Shown here piece by piece: positions 49,072-61,783 of a stretch of 64,000 nucleotides of DNA (positions are counted from its first letter, which is position 1; each line of letters begins with the position of its first letter). Both the position numbers and the translations under genes were made by a program. The notes beneath the pieces are model-generated. The model had not been told where the DNA came from. It did no database searches and worked only from the letters and a program-made list of their open reading frames with translations. The stretch is from NCBI GenBank assembly GCA_004794655.1, contig SMMW01000585.1, forward strand, positions 3,490,001 to 3,554,000. The letters are read 5' to 3'. The DNA is from Marisa cornuarietis. Lineage: Eukaryota; Mollusca; Gastropoda; Architaenioglossa; Ampullariidae.

Positions 49072-49994
49072 ATGTTATCTAGGGGCATCTGCCTTCAAAA
49101 ACAGTTATGGCACTGCAGACGTTTTAATAAACCTCAATGTACCATGATGGGATGGGGTAAATCTTCATGTTTAAAAAATGCTCAGAACAAATTACTGCAT
49201 GCTTCATTAGTGGGTCAAGCTAGAATCCCCCTCTCCAGCTCAATAGGGAACCTTGGACTCTATGTAAACAATCTTCTGACTATGTCTGATCATGTCAGTT
49301 CTGTGGTCAAGGCATGTTATTTTCACATCCGCAAACTTGGACGACTCCGACCCATTCTCAATAAGAAGACTGCAAATGCAGTTGCTGTTTCCCTCATTCA
49401 TTGAAGATTAGACTATGCAAACAGCTGCCTCTGCGGAATTTCAAAGAGTGAGTTGTCGAGGCTTCAGCGAGTGCAAAATACGACTGCTAGAATAGTTGCA
49501 CGAAAGAAAAAGACTGACCATATTACTCCCATATTATGTGACCTACACTGGCTTCCTGTGGAGAAAAGGATCGACCATAAATTGTTAACCCTGACATATG
49601 GCTGCCTTCACGACCTTGCGCCTGCATATCTACAAGATGTCATTCACCGTCACCAACCTCAGCGGAACATTCGTTCAGCAGCCCAATCCAGACTAAGACG
49701 ACCAAATGTTCAGACAGGGAACACAGACAAAAAGACAATGGATTTTATATCCTTCTCAAATGTAGCCCCGCCTCTGTGGAACTCGCATCCCCTCTCGACC
49801 AAGGAGTCTGATAGTCTTGCAACTTTTAAGAAAAAAAACCCTGAAGACCCACTTGTTTCAAATAGACTAGTGTTTTTTTCATCATCTTCATTTTGTTGTT
49901 TGAACGATCATTTGACCTGCAGTCTGGTGGCTGTTGGGATCACTCCGCATTGAGCGTATCTCTGGGATGCGGAAACTGGCGCATTATAAAAGGA
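49072..49994 (+). mobile_element. L2/CR1-like LINE 3' half
   Basis: Reads LGLYVNNLLTMSDHVSSVVK, then one in-frame stop at 49402, then LQRVQNTTARIVARKKK, ILCDLHWLPVEKRI and VAPPLWNSHPLSTKES, the usual order of L2/CR1 C-termini. Only one or two breaks are seen, so it is a fairly young dead copy. It ends ATTATAAAAGGA followed by the CAT microsatellite. Confidence 0.85.

Positions 49995-50065
<71 letters not shown>
49995..50065. repeat. (CAT)n microsatellite shared by two LINE tails
   Basis: About 23 CAT units. The plus-strand LINE ends into it from the left, and the minus-strand LINE ends into it from the right. Confidence 0.97.
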
Positions 50066-51360
50066 ATTTATATTGCGCAGGTATCCATTCAAAAGAATGC
50101 TCATTGCAAAGCAAAAACAGAACAGAAGAAAAAAAATAAAACAAGAGGAAAGTAAAAAATAATAAGGACAGAAATGGTGTTAGGTTGTTTAAGTCTGTCT
50201 TAAGTAAGTAAATGAGTCTTCAGTCTTTTCCGAAACATGGTTGCTGAGGTGATGGTGGAGAGTGACGATGGCAGAGTATTCCACAGTTTAGGTGCCGCGT
50301 TTTTGAAGGCCCTGGCTCCAGTGCGCTTCTTGTTTGTGTCTTCCACTGCAGGGAGACAGAAGTGTGAATGGGAGCCAGAGCGCAGGCCACGTGACGGCTG
50401 GTAAGGAGGAACTACCTCTTGCAAATAGTCAGGATCAGTTTTAAACATGCCGGACTGATCGAAAGCCCTTTGTGGTCAATGCGCTTGTTCACTGGGAGCC
50501 AGTGAAGGCTCTGTAGGATAGGGGTGATGTGCTCAGTGGACGACTTCGCACGGGTGACAATCCTGGCGGCTGTGTTTTGAACTCTTTGGAGTCGCTCTAA
50601 CTGCGTAGCAGGTATACCCCATCATGCACTATTGCAGTAGTCCACAGCAAGTGAGTTGGCAGCAGCCTGAGCCAGCATGGGCTGTAATCTACCTAAAGTC
50701 CTAAAAAAAGTCGTAGGATTTTGCCACAACAGAACTAACTTGGTTGCACATGGAGAGCTCTGCATCAATAAAGACCCCTAGGTCCCGTACACAGTCAGCA
50801 AAGGCTATTGAGGCATCACCGAACTGCACATCACTAATGCTAATCTGCTCCCGTCTGGTCCTGGGGCGGCACAGTAACGCTTCTGTCTTGTCGTCGTTGA
50901 GCTTAAGACGATTCCTGGTCATCCATACCTTCACCGCAACACAACAAGATTCAAGGTTTTGAAGCGCAATCCTAGCCACTGCTGGGTCGGGGGGGAAAAC
51001 TGTTGAGTATCTGTGTGCCATCAGCAAAGAACTGACGTCCCATCTGAAAACGTTCAATTACTCGTCCAAGCTGTGAAGTGTATACCGAAAATAGTAAAGG
51101 ACCCAGAACGGATCCCCGTGGCACGCCACACACCAGAGGAATTTCCTCAGAGCTTGCAGAGCCGACAATCACTCTCTGAGATCTATCAGCAAGATAGGAG
51201 TCAGTCCACTGCAGCGCAGCGCCCTGGATACCAGCCTCCGACGACAGTCTCTGGAGCAGCAGGCGGTGGTTGATGGTGTCAAAGGCACTACTCAGGTCAA
51301 GTAATAATAAAAGCACTAAGTTGCTAGAGTTGACACTACAAAGAATGTCATTGGTCACAC
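50066..51360 (-). mobile_element. L2-like LINE reverse transcriptase, truncated
   Basis: The minus strand shows LLLLDLSSAFDTINHRLLL (motif A, about 51320-51260), VCGVPRGSVLGPLLFSVY (about 51145), FFADGTQI (about 51030), WMTRNRLKLNDDKTE (50940) and AAPKLWNTLPSS (about 50290). The catalytic FADD/YADD box reads FADG, and frames shift, so it is inactive. Its 3' end (50066-50225) is the same tail as at 24045-24258. Confidence 0.85.
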
Positions 51361-54300
51361 GGAAGAAGAGCAGTTTCTGTGCTGAAGCTAGGACGATACG
51401 CTATGTAATTCCTTCAATGCTTTATAGTGTAAACTTTATCATTTATCTAACACGTCCTTTTATATTGAAATGTATATGTGATTAAAGAGGTATTTTGGCT
51501 TAATCAGATTTAAATAAGTATTATTTCTTCTTGAAAATTATTCTGATGTTACTTGCATGTGGGCCAAGTGCTTCAAAATGGTCTATAAATATGTTTGTAG
51601 AACGTAGTAGTGCTTACGTTTTCACTTACAAAGTATACAAACATAAAAGATCAAAATGCATATCAGCACTGCGTACTTACTGATGAAAAGACGTGTTTAA
51701 ATCTCTTCTGTCGGTTGGTGAAGCCAGTTGTACATCAAAGGCTCACCATATTTACAAATGATTAATTGTTTCGAATTTTGCTTGTGCAAACACACATACA
51801 CTACGCATTCTTTCTGCCTGCAGCGGAAGGCCGTTGCGCTTTCCCACCAACGTCCGGGAAGTCTTCAGTCCAGAGATCGTGAAGTCTGTGTACGTGCTGC
51901 ATTGCTGTGTTGACTCTACGTTTTCTTTTTGCAAAAGAAAATATTTTTTGTCTAGCATGCCGACACAAATTTGTTAAACCACTACACTTTGGAGCCGCCC
52001 ATAATTCACACGTGGGCCGAATCTGTGTCAGTTTGAATTTGTACCAAATCGGTGGTACTTCACATGACCGTTTCAGTTTTTTTTTTAATATCCAAAAACG
52101 GTTGCGTGAAATGGCAGACGCCAGTACTGTAGATCCACGAAGTTGTATTACGCACACGTCCGTGGTAGATCTAAGAAATTACTTGAAAAGAAAAACAAGT
52201 GACCATGAGAGAAGAGGGCAATAATCACTTGAAATGTTTTTGTGTACTAGAAAGAAGGAAAAAAAACCGACGAATAATTGAATAGAAAGGTACGTATTTT
52301 TTCAACATAATTTACTTTTACATGGCTGAGGAAAATGAAAATCAGGCACATAAAACTGTTAAAGTGAATCTATTATTTTGATTATTATTTCTAGGTATTT
52401 TTTTTAAACGTACAGACTTTTATTTCTATGCCAATGCCTTTTATTAAAGCGTATTTTGCTTGGAGTGGCGATCATCGCAGTTATCAGCTATCGTGAAAAC
52501 AATGCAAGCGTGACCCGCTACCAACAACCTTTCGCACTGTACCTTGGCTTTTCACACAATGGAACTGGAAGATTGCATATAGCCAGGGTGCCGATCAGAA
52601 CGTAGGAAAGTTAACCAGCGAGACTGTTCCAACAATGCTAGTCCCTTTCCTCACCCTTACCCCCTTTTACGCTTATTGCAGCTGCTCGTCTTCCTTTTGC
52701 AAAATCCCGATACTCTCAGACTTTGTTACTTAGTTCCTATTTGCGTTTTTTGTAATTTTTTTTTAATTCATCATAGGTACTGTTGTTTATTCTTCCGTAG
52801 TTCGTATGTTGTTTGTTCTTCTGTCCCTCGTATGTTGCCCATGTCTCCTTCCTGTTCTTAAATGCTGAAAAGCATGTTCCTTAGGACTGGGTATGCGTTT
52901 TGCATACACATTTTAGTTTGATTATAGTGGTGTATAACTTAATATCTCCGGTTTTCGTGCTTGACTTTTTTGATTGGGAATTTAGATTTCAATTCATCTT
53001 GTAGTTAAGTTTACTGAGGAAGGACGTGTGCCATAAAAAATCATCGTCGTCGTCGTGATCAGCGCTGGTGTTGATGTAGAAACGAATTGGTGTTAAAACC
53101 ATCAGAACATTTATCCACAAGATACACCTATTTGTCAGCTGGATAACAACGTCTGACTGCAGACTGAATGAACAATATACAGCTAAACAGTTTCTCTTAA
53201 ATCTTTCTGACTGGTTCTTCAGCAGGACGTAGTTATAGTTGTGCGAACCACAACAGCCCAGTCCTTTAATTGTAGCTTGAGTCTAATATGATTGATTTTT
53301 AACCCTTCAAAGGTGAAAAATTTAGCAGATGTCTTAACGTTTAGCTGAAACTTTTAGCAGAACCCTTTGGTCTACTAGCTTTATTAAAATAAAAGAACTC
53401 ACTTTAACGGTACAGACCTACAGCGGTTTGTTCTCGCCAGTTTTTTTCGGCTAGATGGACAGAGAAAAAAAAACTAGATGGCAAAAGGCGACTGCTTTGT
53501 ACGAGACGTCACCTGGCGATTACTTTATTTAAAACAAAAACACTTTTATACAATACAAATTTTACTTGTACCACAGAACAATGATTTTGCTGTTTGAGCC
53601 TCCACTTGCATTGTACCAGGATGTACGAGAGAACTCTAGACCGCTGTGTCATAGACTCAGGGGAAAAGAACACACAAAGAAGAGAAAGTTTACGTATCTT
53701 TAAGTTAACGTATCTTTAATGTCTCATCCGTGTATTTATTTTGATCTTAGGTCAACGGGAAATGAAAGCTCGCAGCGCGATTGCTGGGTCCTCACAGCGT
53801 GGCCGTTTCTAGACTCCTCAGACCTTCTTAACAGACACCACTCTGGAACGCTGCTTACCCATGGAGCTGAAGTACCTCCTTAGGTCGTAAGCTTGAAAGG
53901 AACTTCGCTTAGGAATGCTGTTACCATCATGGTTTTGAATCCCATCCAGGCTTAAGCCCGAAGCCCAAGGGTGGTAGTGCCACCTGGTGGTTTAGAGATA
54001 TTGTCTTCTGACAAGTTTCTATTTCGTCTGCCTTGCCTTACTGACCGGACGAATAGAACGAGTGCCTGCAGATCAAAGTTAACAGTTTTCAGCCCATTGA
54101 AAAGATGACTGAACGCAGTGCGTGGGAAAGAAACTGTACAAGAACTGGGGCACCAACTGTTTTTTTTTCTTTATATAGGCTTGTGACCGGATCTTTCTGT
54201 CTTGTTCTGTCACTTCATACGGGTTCTTTTGTTGAGCATAAGTGAGGACAGAAATTATAAGAGTTTCTACAGGAGGGAAATAAAGAAATCCAAAATTAGC

Positions 54301-54625
54301 TGCAAGGAGGGAAGGCAATACACATCAGCATTACTTCACTCAGTTATGAGTGTAACTGTCATCAACTGTTTAGCATGGTAGGGCTACTTGCCCACAAACA
54401 GCAAAGATGGAATGACACTGACAATTCTTTATTAACGAGAGGTAAAGTAAGCAAAACATGCTTTTTTCCATTTAGCCCTCGTCCTTTACGGGGGCAGAAT
54501 AAACTAAGTAATTAAAGTAATTAAGTACTAAAAGAATAAGTAGTAATAAACATAAGGTAAGATATCAAAAGAGAGTGGAAGGCGAATATGCACAAAAGTA
54601 GTGGTTAAAACAGATATTTACAAGG
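51361..54625. other. Intergenic, nothing recognised
   Basis: Several overlapping open frames (51728-52224) have no domain signal. An acceptor-like CTGCCTGCAG at about 51823 is followed by an open stretch of about 30 codons, but no partner exon was found. A GTC microsatellite lies at 53044-53056. Confidence 0.35.
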
Positions 54626-54902
54626 GTCCTGGGGCCAGTTGCACAACACGTTTCTAAACCTTAAAACTGTTCTAAAGAAGCAAAATCTCTTCTTAGCCAT
54701 TTAGATGCATTGCAGAAAAACATACAAAAAATTGTGCTGACAGGACGGAAAGTCAGACTTAAACAACTTTATCTTACTTAAAGCAGTTTTAGTTTAAAAA
54801 AATTTTAAATTCTGGTGTGCACTTTAAACTAATTATCTAAATAGAGTTAAAGCCTAAAAGTGTTTAAAATTAGAAATGTGTTGTGCAACTTGCCCCTGGA
54901 GT
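54626..54902 (-). mobile_element. MITE with about 30-bp inverted termini
   Basis: Left CCTGGGGCCAGTTGCACAAC and right (reversed) CCAGGGGCAAGTTGCACAAC continue to matching CTAA ends, about 30 bp with four mismatches. It is 277 bp long with no coding potential. The internal sequence matches the 44.1-kb copy in reverse. Confidence 0.75.
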
Positions 54903-55679
54903 TGGGAGGTATCTAATGTTTATGGTTTAGAAATCTTGGAAGCCTCATCTAACTTTCCTACATTCTAGTATATATATATATATTAGTAATTGGCGTCGAA
55001 AGCAGTTCAGGGAGTTCAATTGCTTAAAATGGAGAGGGAGGCTATTCCCCAGCACGCTCCCTAAGTATTTCAGACATGATTTGAAAAGGTCTTTTCTAAG
55101 AATGGGAATATTAAGTTTAAGAGAAGTTCGAGTGTTATTGGAGGAAAATGGCATAAAGAGTCTGGGGGACAGTTTACCCGTGGGAGACAGAGGGAGGGAG
55201 AAACAGCACGCAAAGTGGAACTTGGAAACAAGTGTTCATCGCACGCGAACCTCCCTAAGCTTTATTTTTCAAAACAAACTGTGAGCAATTAGCCTTCGCC
55301 AGCTATCAGCCTATCAAAGCAACACCACCAGGCCGCTGCAATGCTCGCCCGCCACCAGGAGATCAGCGCGCCTCTCCTCCCTGTCAGGACGTCTGGTGAC
55401 AGGGCCTCGCAGCGGCTTCCACCTTCAGTCAAATCCCAAATTCCGATAGTTCCACATGATCGAAGATGGGTTCTATACAGGGAACATCTAAAGGAAAGGG
55501 TTACCCTTTGATAAGGGACATGTAGAAACGGTAACTGAATTTCCTCTCCTTCCCAAGACCCGCGAAGCTCCCATCATCCCCCTCCTCACAACACACTTTT
55601 ACTCTTCCATCTAAATGGAATTTTTGACAAAGGGTTGGGGGGTAGGGCGAGGATTTGGCTTTTTCCTCCGTCGTCACGG

Positions 55680-55740
55680 CGTCTTAGGGGCTGATGGTGC
55701 AACCAATGAAACACGAGGCTGGCGATTGGAAGGCGTGGCT
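55680..55740 (+). promoter_or_regulatory. CCAAT and reversed CCAAT boxes in GC-rich upstream block
   Basis: CCAAT (55703-55707) and ATTGG (55725-55729) are 22 bp apart in a GC-rich block (about 55300-56100), 1.1 kb before the homeobox ATG. A promoter role is inference from position and composition. Confidence 0.25.
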
Positions 55741-56884
55741 TGGTCTGGCAGCAGGGCCTCAGAGGCGGAGGAAACTGGACTGACGTGTGAAAAGGGTGTC
55801 GAGAAAACCTAAGGGTCTGGTGGTAGGGGTGGGGAAGGAAGGGGTGTAAGGAGTGGGAAGGCGGTGGCCATCGTGAGCAGCCTGATGAGAGGTCTCGCGG
55901 TGTTAGTAATGTTGCATCCTTTCACTTCCTGCGCCCCACCGATCTGGAGAGATCGGAGCACAGTCGAGGCGTCCTCGGCCGCCATACGCCACAATTTGGC
56001 TCCTGGAAAGCCATTTTGGGGAACCTGCAGAACGTTTTCTGTGAACGCAGGCATCTGTGTCATAAGTACCCAGACACAACAACATGCAGTGACTGAGAAC
56101 CTAATTGCATCATTGTTCAACTGCTTAGTGCTTTACTGACACGAAACGGGTTCTTGCTGCACACACAAGACATCGCCAGGAACTCTAAAGGGATCTCTTT
56201 GTAATGTGATTTGTAATCGTGTAATCTGCTCCAGCCGCGCAGAAACATTCAGCCTTATAATCTGACGACGAATGGGCAGAAGTCAACAAAACTAAAAATA
56301 AAAAAAAGCGAAAGTGCAGCAGTCAGTGACTTGAATTGTTGTAGTCGATACCTTGAAAAAGAATCAAGTTTCAAAACATCCTGAAACAGTATTCGAATTA
56401 GTCTTATGTTCTTCATAAACATGCTGGAAAGCATACACAATCGACGGATGTGGGCAGATTAGAGGAACTCTCGCGAGGAGGAAGTTTTTACAAAAGAGAA
56501 ATCTTCATCGAATCCTTCCCCTACTAGATGCGGACAAAAAGAATAGTAAGTTACTTTCGGTGCGAGGAGTGTTATGTCGCCTAAACTGAAATTATGACAA
56601 GTTATAGATGGAAGCAATCGAGCTACAGATGCAGCCTTTATCTGTATAAGAAAGATAAGTTGAAACATATAATTCAGTCTGAAACTTTGTTGACATATTT
56701 TTAAGCACTATTCTCGGTGTTTGTTAGGTTTTCTAAGAAATTACAGTGAAATCTTTGGTGTTTAGTTCTAAGCATAGAACTAGCGCAGTGTAGAAAACAA
56801 AAGAGGCGTCAGAGCATTGAATGGACAACAGACTAAGTTGACATCTCCAAATTAGGCTGCATAACGGATATTGAAAGTGGAGTC

Positions 56885-59800
56885 ATGAGTGCCAGTCCTT
56901 CAGAATACGGCAAAGCGGAGACACTTTTTGCGGCTTATCCTCCTCCAAACGGAGCTCATCATCACCTCCACCATCTCCACCCCCATGCACACTCCCACCC
57001 CCACGCTCTTCCCCCGCTGACCCCTCCGGACCTGTCAGCTGGTGCCACAGCCGCTGCTGCAGCAGCATCAATGCGGATGCTAGTAGACTCTCCGCATCAT
57101 CGACTAAACGGCTTCAACCATCACTCCATTGACGGGATTCTGGGTACTCCACGACGCCCTCAGGCCATCTTCAAAGGTGAGTTAGGTATCAGTGATTTGC
57201 AGCAGTAATCAAGTGCTGACGACCAAACATTCTCACCGAATCGTTAGAGTTGCACAAACAAATGGAAAAAGTTTATATTTATTTTGAATTGTTACCTACA
57301 AAACTTGTCATATCTAAGCTCTGTGAAAACAATTTTATTCGCGTTAATCTGAACAATTTCTTCTCTTCGTTCTCCGTTGTTTTTTTTTTTTTAATTTTGC
57401 ATCTTTGTCTGAGTATCAGTGTACTCCATGCTGGATTCGGTGGCGTCTTCATAAGTTTTTGGAAGTCAGTTTATCAAGTGAAATTGCAACGAAATATTCT
57501 TACTCATATCAAATTAATAATAATAATGAGGATTTTTATATTAAATTAATTTCGAAACATTAGTAATGTGCTAAATTCCATAATGGTTAGGAAGAATGGA
57601 ATTATCTCTTAAAGGGAAAGAATATACTATCAGAGGATAAAAAAGTTTACAGACAAGTTATCATAAATCGTGGCACCCAACACCTAGTGTACACCGAGTG
57701 TCAAGTATTTTAAACAATATAAGTTCTCAGAAAATATTTTTGAATAAAATTTATAATACAGAAGGGGGGAAGGGTGGCTAGGATTTTGAGTGCGCGTGTG
57801 TTTTCGTATGATTGATTTAGTTATATCATTGAATAACAGTCAGCTTGGAGTCATCAAACAGAACTCTTTGAGGAGGTGTTAATATCTCATTTGATATTCT
57901 GCGCTTATTGGGAGTAGGGCTGGGAATAACAATAGATAAAAAGGAATGACCAGCTGAATGGACTTCTGAATAGTTAGTAACATTCAAGCATAAAGATGAT
58001 AGTAATCACAAAGTATGAAAAATAATACTAGTATGTCACGCGATCACATACATCCCCTGCGATACACTTGCTAGTACAATGATTATCAAGGCTAGGTCTG
58101 ATCTTCATTAGTTCAGGCCATTCTGGTGCTGTTGTCACAGTTCGTGGTCGATGGTTTCGCTTAAAGACCAGACCGGTGACAAAATGTGACAAAAACATTC
58201 CTCAGGCTTCCTAACACCCCTATGTGCACCCCTCTATTTCGTAGTAGCTTGGTTACTCGATTGCTCGACTGCGGGGGCTCCCTTTATTGGAATTCAGAAA
58301 GCAGCAAATGCACTTTATGTTCTTCCTGCATTTGTTGTTGATTCTGTTGCATCCTGACTACCACTTAAACATACATTATCACCACAGTTTAGCCTTCTTC
58401 TTCAAGTGTTGTGTCTATTAAAAATTCAAATAGTTAAAAACTGTTTGTGGACTGGCTCAGATTTTGATACATTTAGTGATTTAGCTGGCATGTGCGTTGA
58501 ATAAATTTATTCACAATGCGCCGAAAATATATGTATTCATGATTGTACTGCACACTTTTGGTAACAAAAATCATTCTGCTCCATTTAGATGTGGGCCTGG
58601 TCACTAGGTTAGTATCATAGTGTGTCACCAGCCAGCTCTAGCAGTTTTGCTGCTGTGTTTGTGCCAAATCTGATGCTTGTTCCATCCTTGTAGCAAGTGG
58701 ACTCAGTGACACACATTCCCTTTGGAGCTGCACAGCATGAGCTAGCCGTATGTCACAACACGGTTACTGTCTTTTCGTAAGCCTTGGGTATACAGTTCTT
58801 TAAAATATTAAAATGAAAACAGGTTTGATTCTTTTTGGAGGGGGTGGAGGAATGTTAGGTTGGGGGGATGTGGCTGTGCGTTTTCTGCTTTAGACAGCGC
58901 GTGCCTTCATGCATTTTATCTCACCAGAGCCGAGCTCATAAAAGAAGGCAGTCAGAGACGTACGCAAGAAAAGGTTCAGGATCTTGTTTCTGTCAAATAA
59001 CAACACAGCACATGGTGAGACGTGAAAAGCTAGAGACAACTGGCTTAATGAAGCGAGACCAATAATCAATAAGTAAACGTTTTCTGATTTCTGATCAGCG
59101 ATATCATGTCCCAGAATGCTGCTGTTGAGGTCAGAGGTGAACTGCGCGGCCGATAGCATCTATATCACTGTCTTCTCGGAACGTCATAGCCACGGTTTGG
59201 TGGTGCTGGGGAAAGGGCCGCCTGCTTGGAGCGTTAACCCTTTTGACGTAAAGGTAAAGGTGTTAACAGCTGTTGACAATCAGTCCTCGGGAAGACAGCG
59301 CATCCTGTCACGTTACATCGCCTCCACTCAGGGCTTTTCAGCTGTGGGCAATGAGCGCGGCAGGCTAAGTTGGCAGCTGCCTCACCGCTGACCTCCTGTT
59401 GGTCCGAGTGTCGAGAGCAGCTGGCCAGCAAGCGGCACTGACCCATCCGTCGGTCCCTATCTACTCCTCTTGACATCTTCGACACACTCGGGCCTTTCCC
59501 CCCTCTCCCCCCTTTCCCCCCTCTCCCCCCGCATTGTATTTGTCCTCAACCGCACGGAAACCACCCTCTTTTATTCTCTGTAGGTGGAAGAAAAGACTTG
59601 TTTTGTTATTGTCAAACAAATCTATTTATATCCAATCGTTAAAGTTTTTGTTATTTTGTATGACTCAGATAAAGCTGACATTTCCTGTCATTCTTTTGGG
59701 GGTCTTTCTAACGCCCAGTATCATTCGCAAAATTGTTGCTCAGCAAGAATTACTCTGACCTTGGTTTATTTGTCACATTGACCGGTTTTCTTACATTATG

Positions 59801-61673
59801 AGAATTAAAAAAAAGGTAAAGATTGTGCCCTAACCCCATTGGGGAGGGGTGTTAGAGACCGCACTTTTCTCGAGGCCCGTCTCCTTTCCCTCGCTGCCTT
59901 ACCCTCCCCAACGTTTCATGGAGTTAGGTACCCATTTACGACAGCTAGGTCGAGTGAGGGAAGGTTGCTGCACCACACGGGTGTCGAACCAGCGCGCCTC
60001 TTGGTTCGGACGCCAGCGCCCTAACCACTCGGCTATCCGGTTCCAACATTAGACGTACGGCAGCGTGAACGAAGCAGCCTATGATTACCCTCCATAAAAA
60101 CGGATTGTGTCAGGTTTTATTGGAATATTTCATTTTGTTGACAGCGTGTGCATCTTGTATGTGCGCTCAGGTAATCCATCATTCAAACCTTTCCGCCCAC
60201 TCCCGTTCACCGTATCTATGTGCACATGCGACCGCGAATGTGCATGCACTTCCTGTCCGGACATTGCTTAGACACGCTTAGAACGCTAACAAGACGCTTA
60301 GAAGATGTTACATTGAGTTTATAGCGATTTCTTCTCCTGCTTATCGATACCGCAAATTGAAATAGCGATATGAATTACATTGGGAAGAAAAGTTCAAGTA
60401 AACTGTTTCTGGGGTTGGTTTGTGACTCGAGTTTAACAATTTTTTTATGTCTTTGCCCATGAAACTTAAGATTCCTTTTCAAGAACTTTAAAAGTATAAA
60501 TACCCTCTCTCGTAAGCGCACCGACTTTATCGTCGAATTAACCGAGTAATAAAGCTCCACGTGTTTACGCATGTTGTAGGTGGTTTCTTCAACAGCTTTC
60601 CCCAAATATTTCTGTTTCATTTTCACACTGCCGTTACAAACACTGAGCAGTTCGTATAATATCGTGTGTGTGGGCGTGTACATGTGCTGTGTGCTAACTA
60701 AAGACACTTTAATTTTTTTTTTATTAGAACAGACATTTATCTCTATTGCAAAGAAGGTCCCGTTTGGGTCAAAATAAATTATTATCATTTTCCGAAACTG
60801 AGCCTTTTGATTCACCAATTTATGTGAAAATGTGTCTCATTAAGAAAATAAAGTCTAGTGTCATTTGTACAGAGAGGTATATAAGACGTAATTAATATTT
60901 TCCATTCGTATTCTTTCTGCAGGATGCGCTTTCACGCTATTGCTTCTGTTTCAGACATTGACGAATCCGTGGAACTCTGCAAACCTTTATTGATACCCAG
61001 CAGCAGTCTCGAGGCTAAAATGTTTCTCAGTGACAGAAAAATGACAGATGGAAGTCACAACCACAGTCACGGTGGCCACCACAACAGCGGCAACAACCCG
61101 GCGCTAGCCAGTAACACTCACACCATCATCGCCTCCCCCGATGATGGCAACAACCGGAGGCTGGAACTGGGAGGAGGAGTCGATAACCCATCTTTGGGTG
61201 GAAACGGTTTGGGGGACAGAAGCAGCGGTAGACCGTTGATGGGGGGAAGTGTGGGAGGAGACGGAAGAGGGGTGATGGAGAGAGGTCAGTCTAGAGTCCC
61301 CAGCAGGACTAGCGGAGGAGGGGGAGGCGGCAGAGGTGCAGGAGAAGGAGACTCCCTCGTGGGCGGCGAGCAGGCTCGCAGTGGTAGTGCTAAGCATCTT
61401 GCAGACAAGGACGAGGACAAAAGTGACGACAGCGAGTGTGGAGACGAAGTCAATAAAGGCAACTTGTCCAGCAAGAACCGGTGCGACGGCGTAGATGACG
61501 CCGGCACCGACGACGGCACGGAACCTAAACGGAAGAAGAGGAGAAATCGGACAACCTTCACGAGCTTCCAGCTGGAGGAGATGGAGCGAGTGTTTCAGAA
61601 GACCCACTATCCGGATGTCTACGCTCGGGAACAGCTCGCTTTGCGATGTAACCTGACAGAAGCGCGGGTGCAG
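56885..61673 (+). CDS. Paired-class homeobox transcription factor, ALX/aristaless-like (5' part)
   Basis: Exon 1 (56885-57176) begins ATGAGTGCC and ends AAAG|GTGAGT in phase 1. Exon 2 (60955-61673) starts after CTTCTGTTTCAG in matching phase and ends CAG|GTAAGA. Together they encode 337 residues. Exon 1 has a His/Pro-rich run, an Ala run and an octapeptide-like HSIDGILG (residues 80-87), typically a Groucho-binding repression motif. Exon 2 has a Gly/Ser-rich linker, an acidic stretch and the homeodomain from residue 292: [43 protein letters not shown]. The intron follows homeodomain position 46, a common paired-class site. Position 50 and the WFQN helix lie in an exon beyond the window. [16 protein letters not shown] best fits ALX; ARX/RAX relatives are less likely. 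An earlier acceptor at 60922 would break phase. Confidence 0.85.
57177..60954. other. Intron 1 of the homeobox gene
   Basis: No other gene supported. It holds a pyrimidine tract of C/T blocks (59485-59531) and a SINE (59825-60043). A long non-repetitive stretch at 58490-58760 could be regulatory, but nothing in it is specific. Confidence 0.6.
59825..60043 (-). repeat. tRNA-derived SINE
   Basis: The minus strand from 60043 reads GGAACCGGATAGCCGAGTGG (A box) and about 35 bp later GCTGGTTCGACACC (B box). The remainder is unrelated to tRNA and ends near TTTACCTTTTTTTT. It is a clear pol III-type SINE head and does not fold as a complete tRNA. Confidence 0.75.
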
Positions 61674-61709
61674 GTAAGAAACAAGGATTTCAAGTAATAT
61701 ATACATGTA

Positions 61710-61735
61710 TTCACGCGTGCACGCACGCACACACA

Positions 61736-61782
<47 letters not shown>

Positions 61783-61783
61783 G
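61710..61783. repeat. (ACGC)n/(AC)n microsatellite
   Basis: Alternating purine-pyrimidine repeat about 37 bp after the homeobox exon 2 donor. Confidence 0.95.

Noticed and set aside
49893..50162. Poly-His, poly-Ser and poly-Met frames
   Set aside because: Translation of the CAT microsatellite.
51728..52224. Overlapping frames on both strands
   Set aside because: No domain. One acceptor-like site has no matching partner exon.
59980..60043. Functional tRNA gene on the minus strand
   Set aside because: A and B boxes are present, but the sequence does not close an acceptor stem. It is a SINE head.
60923..60954. Use of the earlier acceptor (60921-60922) for homeobox exon 2
   Set aside because: Joined to the phase-1 donor at 57176 it gives the wrong frame. 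The acceptor ending at 60954 keeps the homeodomain frame.
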